From Microterricola pindariensis (lineage in GTDB: Bacteria > Actinomycetota > Actinomycetes > Actinomycetales > Microbacteriaceae), in the NCBI RefSeq assembly GCF_002936985.1, contig NZ_MPZN01000027.1:1-44288 (forward strand): 44,288 nt of DNA, written 5' to 3'. Below are positions 8,594 to 15,377 of the stretch, in pieces. A program made the translations under genes and the position numbers. Numbering within the stretch: the first letter of the stretch is position 1; each line of letters opens with the position of its first letter. Below the pieces are notes generated by a model. That model did not search any database. It was given only the letters and a program-made list of their open reading frames with translations, and was not told the origin of the DNA.

Positions 8594-8606
8594 GAGAGCC
8601 GCTCTC
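8594..8606. promoter_or_regulatory. Palindromic operator candidate upstream of SDR gene
   Basis: The perfect palindrome GAGAGCCGCTCTC lies 25-37 bp upstream of the SDR start codon, where it would overlap the promoter. Outside it, GACCGA and TCGGTC form imperfect further arms. Size and symmetry fit a TetR-family operator. No regulator gene is adjacent in the window. Confidence 0.45.
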
Positions 8607-8676
8607 GGTCGATGCTGCTACAAATTGACCTGTGAGGCCTTCGCCGGCGCGGAAACCCGGCGCCTGGGCCTGTGGG

Positions 8677-9357
8677 TCAGGCCACCCCGGACCGTGCCAC
8701 GATGACGGCGAGCTGGGTGCGGTTTCGGATCCCCCACTTGGTCTTGATCGCCGAGAGCGCCGATTTGACGGTCGTCTCGGCCACGAAGAACTGGGCGGCG
8801 AGTTCGGCGTCGCTCGCTCCGGTGACGAGGGCCCGGGCGAAATCGAGTTCGCGGTCGGTGAGCAGGGCGAGCTTCTCGAGGGCGTCGCGACGCGCGTCGG
8901 CGCTGTGCGAGTCCTGCACCCAGTGGGTGAGCTGGCGCGCGGCCCGCGGCGAGAAGGCGGCGTCGCCGGCCGCGACGTGCCGGACGGCGTCGATGATGCG
9001 CCTCGGGTCCTCGTCCTTGAGCAGGAATCCGACGGCGCCGGCGGCGACGGCCTCCAGCACCTGCCCGTCCTCATCGAAGGCCGTCATCATCAGGACCCGC
9101 GGAGCCCCTGGCTGTCCGTGCGGCACGGAGCGCACCACCGCCACGCCGTCCATTCCCGGCATCCGCACGTCACAGAGAATGACGTCTGGCGTCAGGCTGC
9201 GGATCGCGTGTGCCACCTGGTCACCGTCGCTGCAGCGGCCGACCACCAGGAGGTCATCGGCCGTGCCGAGCAGCGCGGTGATGCCGGCGGCGGCCAGGGC
9301 GTCGTCGTCGACGACGAGAACGCGGGTGGGGCTGGTGGGGTGATCCGAGCGTGGCAC
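8677..9357 (-). CDS. NarL/LuxR-family response regulator
   Basis: A 226-aa response regulator. The receiver domain (residues 12-130) has the acidic cluster VVDDD, phospho-acceptor Asp63 in ILCDVRMPGMDG, and Lys in LLKDEDP. The C-terminal LuxR-type helix-turn-helix (about 165-225) contains LTDRELDFARALVTGASDAE followed by FVAETTVKSALSAI. It starts 9 bp after the stop of the histidine kinase gene, so the two form a kinase-regulator operon. Targets are unknown; the divergent lipoprotein gene upstream of the kinase is a candidate by position only. Confidence 0.93.
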   Translation of the reverse strand: MPRSDHPTSPTRVLVVDDDALAAAGITALLGTADDLLVVGRCSDGDQVAHAIRSLTPDVILCDVRMPGMDGVAVVRSVPHGQPGAPRVLMMTAFDEDGQVLEAVAAGAVGFLLKDEDPRRIIDAVRHVAAGDAAFSPRAARQLTHWVQDSHSADARRDALEKLALLTDRELDFARALVTGASDAELAAQFFVAETTVKSALSAIKTKWGIRNRTQLAVIVARSGVA

Positions 9358-9366
9358 CGCGCCAGT

Positions 9367-10641
9367 CTAGCGACGGTGCCACGGCAGCCAGGCGACGACC
9401 GCGAAGGCGCCTTCCGGCGTCGGGCCGGCCTGAAACGCGCCCCCGACGATGGCCACGCGTTCGCGCATGCCGATCAGCCCGTTGCCGCCGCCGGTTGAGG
9501 CCGGCGCTGTCTCGGGCATCAGCCAGTTGACGGTGCGGAGGGTGAGGCCCGTCTCCGGCCCGCCGCGCAGGTCGATCGAGAGTGAGGCCCCCGGCGCGTG
9601 GCGACGCACGTTCGAGATGGCCTCCTGCACGATCCGGTAGCAGGCGTGCGCGATCTCCGGGTCGCAGGATGCCGCGTCTGCGATGAACAGCTGAGTGCGG
9701 ATGTCGGTGCCCTCCGCCGCCGCAGCGTCGACGAGGGTGCCGATATCGAGCAGTCCGTTTCTGACACCCATCCGTAGTTCCGGGTTGCGCAGCACGCGGA
9801 CGACGTTGCGGAGATCGTCCAAGGAGTGCTGGGCCGACTCCCGCACCGCCCGCGCCGCGGCGGAGGCCTTCTCGTCGGTCTCTCCCACCTGGAGCTCGAG
9901 GGCGCCGGCGTGCAGGGAGACGGAGCTCAGGCGGGCGGCCAGCGTGTCGTGGAGCTCACGGGCGATCCCCTGCCGCTCGCGTTCGATCGAGACCTCCTGG
10001 TGCAGCGCGGCGATGTTGCGGGCGGCGGTCACATTGCCCATCCGCGCCGCATCCCGCTCGGCCCGCACCTGCCGGGAGAAGCCGAATGCCGCGAATGGGG
10101 CGACGGCCAGCGCGGCGACAACGGGGACCACCCAGATCAGGGCCTGCCTGGCCGGCGTCCCCGCCTCGCTCCCGCCCACGAACAGTGCGAGGAAGGAGGT
10201 GCGGGAGCCGACATCCCAGTAGAAGGAGACCATCGTTGCGGCGTAGGTCGCGCCGACCAGCGCCCAGCGCACTCGCCCACTCCGGGCGGCGGTCACAGCG
10301 GCCAGCGCGATGAGGGCCGGGAGCGGCGTGGTCGGGATGATCAGCGTGAGGGCCGTCGCGAGGCCGGAAACCACGGTGGGGATGCGATGCCGCCAGACGA
10401 GCAGCACGCTCACCGCGAGCATCGGGAACGCCCCGACCATCGCCAGCACCTGCACGGGCGGCGCGAACGTGCTCTCGCCGGCACCGTGGGTGCCGGCCGC
10501 GGCCAAGGCCATGAAAGCGCACAGCACGGCGAGGGCGATCGACCCGGCGAGCGACCAGGCTCGGCGGGCACGAGAGGGCTGCACGGCTGGGGTGACGGAT
10601 GACGCCCAGCCGTCAGCCTGCAGGGGCGGTGCAGCGGTCAT
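9367..10641 (-). CDS. Sensor histidine kinase (HisKA_3 / NarX type)
   Basis: A 424-aa membrane kinase. Five or six membrane helices fill about residues 20-190. A dimerisation and phospho-acceptor box IARELHDTLAARLSSV follows, with His231, then a HATPase_c domain ending in GNGLIGMRERV. This is the DesK/NarX-like class that pairs with LuxR-type regulators, and one follows 9 bp downstream. The ATG at 10641 (MTAAPP) is preferred over an upstream in-frame ATG at 10713: TACGAT lies just ahead of it, suggesting a leaderless message, and the extra 24 residues are low-complexity. The signal sensed cannot be read from the sequence. Confidence 0.9.
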   Translation of the reverse strand: MTAAPPLQADGWASSVTPAVQPSRARRAWSLAGSIALAVLCAFMALAAAGTHGAGESTFAPPVQVLAMVGAFPMLAVSVLLVWRHRIPTVVSGLATALTLIIPTTPLPALIALAAVTAARSGRVRWALVGATYAATMVSFYWDVGSRTSFLALFVGGSEAGTPARQALIWVVPVVAALAVAPFAAFGFSRQVRAERDAARMGNVTAARNIAALHQEVSIERERQGIARELHDTLAARLSSVSLHAGALELQVGETDEKASAAARAVRESAQHSLDDLRNVVRVLRNPELRMGVRNGLLDIGTLVDAAAAEGTDIRTQLFIADAASCDPEIAHACYRIVQEAISNVRRHAPGASLSIDLRGGPETGLTLRTVNWLMPETAPASTGGGNGLIGMRERVAIVGGAFQAGPTPEGAFAVVAWLPWHRR

Positions 10642-10821
10642 GTATCGATCGTATGGGGCAGCACTGACGCCGCCCGACCGCCTTTTGTGCGGATTGCGGG
10701 GCAGGCGTTCCATCCTTTCGGTCGGCGCGCACGGCCGGAAACGAGGTGACGGCCCTGGACCCGCCCGTGGTGATCTGGATGTGGCCGATCGGCCCCCTTT
10801 CGCACCTATCAGGAGGCATCC

Positions 10822-11400
10822 GTGTTCTCACGCTTCATCTACCGTCGTTCCGCACTCGTCGCCGGGGCGGCGCTTGTCGTCACCGCGGCGCTCACCGGCT
10901 GCAGCGCCGGCGCCTCGAACGGCGGCAACTCGACCGTCGGCGACTCGTCCGGCAGCGCCGCCGTCGAGGAGGCGCCGGCGGAGGCAGTGGCGGCGCCGGA
11001 GACGCCGGGACTGAACGTGCCGGTCACCGTCGGCGCCTTCGAGTTCACCGCCCTGTCGGCTGCCGACGCGGGCACCACGGTCGGCGCCGAGCCGTTCACG
11101 CAGACGGCTCAGGGAACCTACTACCAGCTGGACCTCAAGATCATGAACGTCGGTAACGATTCGCAGACCTTCATCGTGAACTACGTCACGCTCGAGGATG
11201 CCGAGGGCAAGAGCTACGACGCCGACTCCAGCGCCTCCCTCTACGCCGGCGGCGACGCCCAGACCTGGCTGTCTGCGATCAACCCCGGCAACGCTGTCCA
11301 GGGCCCGATCCTGTTCGACATCCCGGCCGGCGTGACGCCGGTGAAGCTGCACGTGAGCGACAACATGTTCACGGACGGCACGGCAATCCAGCTCGGCTAA
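10822..11400 (+). CDS. DUF4352 lipoprotein
   Basis: A 192-aa exported lipoprotein. The GTG start has AGGAGG 6 nt upstream. The signal peptide (MFSRFIYRRSALVAGAAL...) ends in the lipobox LTGC with Cys27 as the lipidated residue. A Ser/Gly/Ala-rich linker leads to a beta-rich domain of about 130 residues with QGTYYQLDLKIMNVGNDSQTF-like strands and a C-terminal GVTPVKLHV strand. This matches DUF4352/telokin-like immunoprotective-type extracellular domains. It is divergent from the two-component pair. It is predicted to be anchored to the outer face of the membrane; its function is unknown. Confidence 0.85.
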   Translation: MFSRFIYRRSALVAGAALVVTAALTGCSAGASNGGNSTVGDSSGSAAVEEAPAEAVAAPETPGLNVPVTVGAFEFTALSAADAGTTVGAEPFTQTAQGTYYQLDLKIMNVGNDSQTFIVNYVTLEDAEGKSYDADSSASLYAGGDAQTWLSAINPGNAVQGPILFDIPAGVTPVKLHVSDNMFTDGTAIQLG

Positions 11401-11440
11401 CGCCCACAGCGTGACCGGGTCAGCTCCTGCGCTGCCCCGG

Positions 11441-12928
11441 TCAGTGCGTCGGCGTGGAGACCCCGGTCCGGGCGTCGCGGTCGGCGAGGCGCTGCACCGG
11501 CACCGCTCCCGTCACCACGGCATCGACGCTCATCGAGCCGTCGACCGGGCCGATGATGGCGATCGGCGTGGTCGGGGTCGGGGCCAGCGGCTCGACCGGC
11601 ATCGCGGCGAGCCGGCGGCGCTCCCGCAGGTACGCCGGGATGAGCAGCGCGATCGCGCCGAACCAGGCGAGCGGGTTGCTCCACACCACACCGGCGAACC
11701 CGAAGAGCGAGCCGAGGACGATGGCCGCCCCGACGCGCATGGCGAGCTCGATGACCCCGGTGAGCGTCGGAACCGCGGTGAGGCCGAGGCCCTGCAGCGC
11801 ACCGCGCAGCACGAACAGAACACCCAACGAGGTGTACGTGAAGCCGCCGACGGCGAGCATGTATGCGGCATCCGCGACCACCGCGTCGGAGCCGTCACCG
11901 ACGAAGAGGCGCACCATCTGCTCGCCGAACAGGATGAGCAGGGCGCCGACGACGATCGCGGTGCCGATCGCCATCCACACGGCCTGAGCCACCCCGCGCC
12001 GGATCCGATCGGGCCGGCGCCCGCCGAGGTTCTGAGCGGCGAACATGGATGCCGCCAGGCCGAGCGAGGAGAGCAGCGCCACCGCGATCGACTCGACGCG
12101 GGAGGCCGTCGTGTACGCGGCCACCGCCTCGGTGCCGAGCCCGTTCAGCGCCACCTGCACGGTGAGCGTTCCGATGGCGATGATCGATGCCTGGAAACCC
12201 ATCGGCAGGCCCACCCGCAGGTGCTCGGCGACCGCGGCCCGCGGCACTCGCCAATCGGCGCGGCGCAGGTGCAGAACGGGGAGCCGTCGGCGGACGTAGT
12301 CGAGGCAGAGCGCGACGGACACCGCCTGCGCGACGACCGTGGCCAGTGCAGCCCCGGCGACACCCCAACCCAGCGGCCCGACCATCAGCACGACGAGGCC
12401 GACGTTCAGCACACAGGCGAGCACCAGGAACAGCAGCGGGGTGCGCGAGTCTCCGATCGCGCGGATGACGGCGGAGAGGAAGTTGAAGAACATGACGGCC
12501 GATGCCCCGAGGAAGCTGACCTGGGTGAACACCGTCGCCTCATCGAGCAGTTCCTCGGGGGTCTGCAGCAACTGGAGCGCCGGCCCGGCGATGAGCGGTG
12601 CCCCGACGGTCAGCACAATGCTGATGGCGCCGGTGAGCAGCGTGCCCGTCGCGACCGAGCGTCGCACGGCGTCGACGTCTCCCGCGCCGAACGCCTGCGC
12701 CGTCGGGATCGCGAACCCGGAGGTCACACCCCAGGCGAAACCGAGCAGCAGGAACAGGAGGGAGCCGGTCGCTCCGACCGCGGCGAGCGAGTCGACGCCG
12801 AGCCAGCGGCCGACGACGATCGCGTCCGCAACCTGGTAGAGCTGCTGCACGATGTTGCCGATCAGCAACGGCACAGCGAACACGAGAATGACCCGCCAGG
12901 GCGCGCCGGTAGTGAGGGATCTTGACAT
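11441..12928 (-). CDS. MATE-family efflux transporter
   Basis: A 495-aa protein with about 12 membrane helices in two homologous halves. Typical MATE (DinF/NorM-like) features are PLLIGNIVQQLYQVADAIVV at the start, AIPTAQAFGAGD after helix 2, and the second-half copy GLPMGFQASI. The family exports cationic drugs or metabolites using Na+ or H+ gradients; the substrate is unknown. The ATG at 12928 is used because the N-terminus SRSLTTGAPWR matches usual family starts. A GTG at 12940 is also possible, and neither has a good ribosome-binding site. A 0.9-kb repeat-filled region lies upstream. Confidence 0.93.
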   Translation of the reverse strand: MSRSLTTGAPWRVILVFAVPLLIGNIVQQLYQVADAIVVGRWLGVDSLAAVGATGSLLFLLLGFAWGVTSGFAIPTAQAFGAGDVDAVRRSVATGTLLTGAISIVLTVGAPLIAGPALQLLQTPEELLDEATVFTQVSFLGASAVMFFNFLSAVIRAIGDSRTPLLFLVLACVLNVGLVVLMVGPLGWGVAGAALATVVAQAVSVALCLDYVRRRLPVLHLRRADWRVPRAAVAEHLRVGLPMGFQASIIAIGTLTVQVALNGLGTEAVAAYTTASRVESIAVALLSSLGLAASMFAAQNLGGRRPDRIRRGVAQAVWMAIGTAIVVGALLILFGEQMVRLFVGDGSDAVVADAAYMLAVGGFTYTSLGVLFVLRGALQGLGLTAVPTLTGVIELAMRVGAAIVLGSLFGFAGVVWSNPLAWFGAIALLIPAYLRERRRLAAMPVEPLAPTPTTPIAIIGPVDGSMSVDAVVTGAVPVQRLADRDARTGVSTPTH

Positions 12929-13113
12929 GGGTACTCGCACAGAAAGTGATGGCGGTCGGATGGACGGCTCGCGCCGCCCGCAATCCTAGCAATCCGCCCG
13001 TCTCGGAGGCCGTAGCGAGAACGGGAGGAAACCTCGTCGCCGTTTGCGGCCTCCCCCACCACCGTTCGAGTCCCAACCGGATGCCGCAGACCGCCGTTTC
13101 TACCGTGCTGCCG

Positions 13114-13227
13114 GATGCCGGCGCGGTCGTTCGTCGTCCGCTCCCGGGCTTCGGGGGCTGCGCTGCTCCTTCGTCGCGGCGCGGCCCCCTCCAGCCGACG
13201 TGCGGAGGCCGGCCGCGGCAGGCTGCC
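13114..13227. repeat. 114-bp direct repeat, copy A
   Basis: It runs from GATGCCGGCGCGGTCGTTCG to GCGGCAGGCTGCC. It is matched by copy B at 13316-13429 with only a few substitutions and no length change. It is not an insertion sequence: no transposase and no clear terminal inverted repeats. Confidence 0.85.
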
Positions 13228-13236
13228 AGCCTCCAC

Positions 13237-13265
13237 CCCGTTGGTCGAGTAGGCGCGCCAGCGCC
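13237..13265. repeat. 29-bp interspersed element, first copy (truncated)
   Basis: The sequence CCCGTTGGTCGAGTAGGCGC continues to GCCAGCGCC and is identical to 13516-13544. This copy lacks the closing GTATCGAGACC arm found in the other. GGTCGAGTA...TATCGAGACC elements of this type are a common intergenic repeat class in actinobacteria. Confidence 0.75.
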
Positions 13266-13315
13266 CGAAGCCACGATCGCCCGCACCTGCTCGCGCCGGA
13301 GAACTCGCGTCGACC

Positions 13316-13429
13316 GATGCCGGCGCGGTCGTTCGTTGTCCGCTCCAGGGCTTCGGGGGCTGCGCTGCTCGTTCCTCGCGGCGCGGCCCCCTCCAGCCGA
13401 CGTGCGGAGGCCGGCCGCGGCAGGCTGCC
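13316..13429. repeat. 114-bp direct repeat, copy B
   Basis: Second copy of the 13114-13227 element, starting 202 bp after the first. The differences are scattered single-base changes, so the duplication is not brand new. Confidence 0.85.
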
Positions 13430-13515
13430 GTTTCCCGCCTCCGCGGGCCCTGGGCTGCTCCAGCTCGAGCATGCGCAGCCCACGCGGCGGACGAACGGGA
13501 CACGTCTCGCACCTT

Positions 13516-13555
13516 CCCGTTGGTCGAGTAGGCGCGCCAGCGCCGTATCGAGACC
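13516..13555. repeat. Interspersed element with inverted ends, second copy
   Basis: This copy is complete: TTGGTCGAGTAGGCGC at one end and GCGCCGTATCGAGACC at the other are imperfect inverted arms that could fold in RNA or single-stranded DNA. It resembles known actinobacterial intergenic GGTCGAGTA / TATCGAGACC repeats. Confidence 0.7.
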
Positions 13556-13605
13556 CGGCGCCCCAATCTCGCCAACCTGCCCTCGCTCTCCTCCGCCCCA
13601 CTGGT

Positions 13606-13692
13606 CCCCACGTCGGCCGAGCGCCCCTCCCCATGTCGGCCGGACGTCGCTCCCCACGTCGGCGGAGCGCCCCTCCCCACGTCGGCTGAGCG
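13606..13692. repeat. 23-bp tandem repeat, 3.8 units
   Basis: The units start at 13606, 13629, 13652 and 13675. Each begins CCCCACGTCGGC (the second CCCCATGTCGGC) and the first and third end GAGCGCCCCT. Units are contiguous with no spacers, so this is not a CRISPR array. The core CCACGTCGGCTG is the reverse complement of CAGCCGACGTG-like sequence in the 114-bp repeats, so the two repeat types are related. Confidence 0.85.
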
Positions 13693-13849
13693 AGGAACGA
13701 GCGAAGCCCCGGAGCCAACCCGCAACACTGGCCCGCGCCGGACGCCCGAAGGTCACAATCAGGTAACGACGGCCGAAACTGTCCACAATTGCCCAGATTC
13801 GGGCCTGTTTTCGGCTTGGAATGTCAGAGGTCGGTGAGACGCTTCAGTC

Positions 13850-15250
13850 ATGGAAACGCAGCCGACGCAGGCCCCAGGAACCGGGTCCGACCCGGTGCTG
13901 GACGCGGACCTAGCCGAGCTCTCATCGGGCGCGTCGCTGGAGTGTTTCGTGCAGGCCGAGCGCTATCGGCGCATCGATTCCGCCGTGCGCCGGGCGGTGG
14001 CGATCGCCGACCCGCTGGGCGGACGCCCGTCCTTGGACGAGCAGTTCGCGAGGCGAAGCATCACCGCCGAGCTCGCCCTGGTCCTCCGGGTGCACGAGCG
14101 CACCATGGTCGGCCTCATCTACGAGGCCGGCCAGCTCTGCGGAACCTTCACCAACACCCTGGCCGAACTCTCCGCCGGCACCATCACCGGGCGGCACGCC
14201 CGCGAGATCCTCGCCGCAGCCGTCTTCCTTCCCCCGGCCCTGCACGCCGGCTTCGAGCGGGAGGCGCTTGGCAAGGCCCGCACCATGAACGTGTCCGCGT
14301 TCCACCGGGCCGTGGCCCGCCTTCGCGACCGGCTGCACCCGGACGCCCTCGCCGAGCGCGCGGCCCGGTCGAGGGCGGACCGGCGGCTGGTGTTTGAACC
14401 CGACGCCGACGGGATGGCCTGGCTGCACCTCTACCTCGAGGCGGAGAAAGCGCTGGCCATCAGCACCCGGGTGGGCGACCTCGCCACGGAGGCGCAGAAG
14501 GAGGCCGCCGAAGCCGCCGATCACGTGGATCTGGAAACGGGAGAAGCGGCGGCCGGCATCCTGAGTGCGGGCACGCACGCCCAACTCGAGGCGGACATCG
14601 CCGCCGAGCTGCTGCTCGGCCTGCCCGCTGGCTCACCCGACGGCGAGAGCAGCCACATCCCGACACTCGCGTTCGCCCGCCCCGAGGTCTTCGTCGCCGT
14701 CCCGAAGATCACGATTGGCATCGACACGCTGATCGGCGCCTCGGAGGAGCCGGCCGAGCTCCACGGCTACGGCCCCATCGACGCAGACACCGCCCGGCGA
14801 CTCGTCGCCCAGGCGCCGACCCTGCACCGCATCCTCACCGACCCGCTCGACGGCACCCCGCTCCAGCTCGACCCCACCCAGTACCGGCTGAGCGCCTCCC
14901 TGCGGCGCTGGATCCTGTACCGGGACGAGACGTGCCGGTTCCCCGGCTGCACGCGGAAGGCGGAGCGCTCCGAGACCGACCACACCCGGGCCTGGGAGAA
15001 CGGCGGGCTGACCGTCGAGGCCAATCTGGCGGTGTTGTGCAAGAAGCATCACCGGCTCAAGCACAACTCCCGCTGGCGGGTCGAGCAGACCGGAAACGGG
15101 AACCTGAGCTGGACCTCCCCGAGCGGCCGCGAGTACACGACGACACCGTCTCGGATGCAGCACGCCCCACCGAAGTCTCCGATGGTTTCGACAGGCTCAT
15201 CCGTCGAAATCGAACCGCCACTACTATTCAACGACGCCTCACCGTTCTAG
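13850..15250 (+). CDS. DUF222 / HNH endonuclease family protein (13E12-type)
   Basis: A 466-aa protein with an N-terminal all-helical DUF222 region (about residues 20-300) and a C-terminal HNH nuclease fold (about 351-410): LRRWILYRDETCRFPGC, then the D-H pair in ETDHTRAWENGG, then LAVLCKKHHRLKH. Zinc-binding Cys pairs and the catalytic His are present. Such genes occur in multiple copies in actinobacteria (the '13E12 repeat' proteins of mycobacteria), and their role is unknown. The last ~25 residues after SGREYTTTP are low-complexity, and part of them is encoded by a palindromic repeat (15186-15209). The gene is next to a block of repeats, which fits its usual variable-region location. Confidence 0.92.
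   Translation: METQPTQAPGTGSDPVLDADLAELSSGASLECFVQAERYRRIDSAVRRAVAIADPLGGRPSLDEQFARRSITAELALVLRVHERTMVGLIYEAGQLCGTFTNTLAELSAGTITGRHAREILAAAVFLPPALHAGFEREALGKARTMNVSAFHRAVARLRDRLHPDALAERAARSRADRRLVFEPDADGMAWLHLYLEAEKALAISTRVGDLATEAQKEAAEAADHVDLETGEAAAGILSAGTHAQLEADIAAELLLGLPAGSPDGESSHIPTLAFARPEVFVAVPKITIGIDTLIGASEEPAELHGYGPIDADTARRLVAQAPTLHRILTDPLDGTPLQLDPTQYRLSASLRRWILYRDETCRFPGCTRKAERSETDHTRAWENGGLTVEANLAVLCKKHHRLKHNSRWRVEQTGNGNLSWTSPSGREYTTTPSRMQHAPPKSPMVSTGSSVEIEPPLLFNDASPF
15186..15209. repeat. Palindromic repeat inside the HNH gene tail
   Basis: TTTCGAC and GTCGAAA form perfect 7-bp arms around a 10-nt loop (aggctcatcc). The string GGTTTCGACAGGCTCA is typical of an interspersed intergenic repeat of high-GC actinobacteria. 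Here it lies 40 bp before the stop codon and is translated. Confidence 0.6.
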
Positions 15251-15319
15251 CTTGACGCGCCTCCCCCGCAAGCCAGGAGCGCAGGCACCGCAAACCCACA
15301 TGCCAAGTGACGTTCGGGT

Positions 15320-15325
15320 TTGACA
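15320..15325 (+). promoter_or_regulatory. Possible -35 element for the GH3 gene
   Basis: A perfect TTGACA hexamer 53 bp before the start codon of the glycosidase. No good -10 box follows at 16-19 bp (best candidates TGCCAA or CCAAAA), so this promoter is weakly supported. Confidence 0.3.
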
Positions 15326-15377
15326 TAGTAGGACGACACTGCTGCCAAAAATTCGGCACTCCCACCAGGAAAGAGCA

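Larger units (their letters stand above)
12941..13849. other. Gene-free intergenic block rich in repeats
   Basis: About 900 bp with no convincing gene. ORFs in all frames are Arg/Pro/Ala-rich, overlap each other and code for the repeats themselves. The block contains two 114-bp direct repeats, two copies of a 29-bp element with palindromic ends, and a 23-bp tandem repeat. Near 13691-13716, GCGAGGAACGAGC is an inverted fragment of the longer repeat (compare 13365-13382). The last ~100 bp, which is AT-richer (AACTGTCCACAATTGCC), should hold the promoter of the DUF222/HNH gene. Confidence 0.7.

Noticed and set aside
9376-10713. Histidine kinase starting at 10713
   Set aside because: The added 24 residues are Arg/Pro-rich and ahead of a -10-like box; ATG 10641 is preferred.
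13606-13692. Possible CRISPR array
   Set aside because: The 23-bp units are contiguous without spacers, and no cas gene is in the window.
12540-13718. Long minus-strand ORFs across the repeat block
   Set aside because: They translate the DNA repeats into repeated Arg/Pro/Ala peptides and overlap the 5' part of the MATE gene.
15320-15348. Strong sigma70-type promoter for the GH3 gene
   Set aside because: The TTGACA is perfect but no acceptable -10 hexamer follows at 16-19 bp; kept only as a low-confidence feature.
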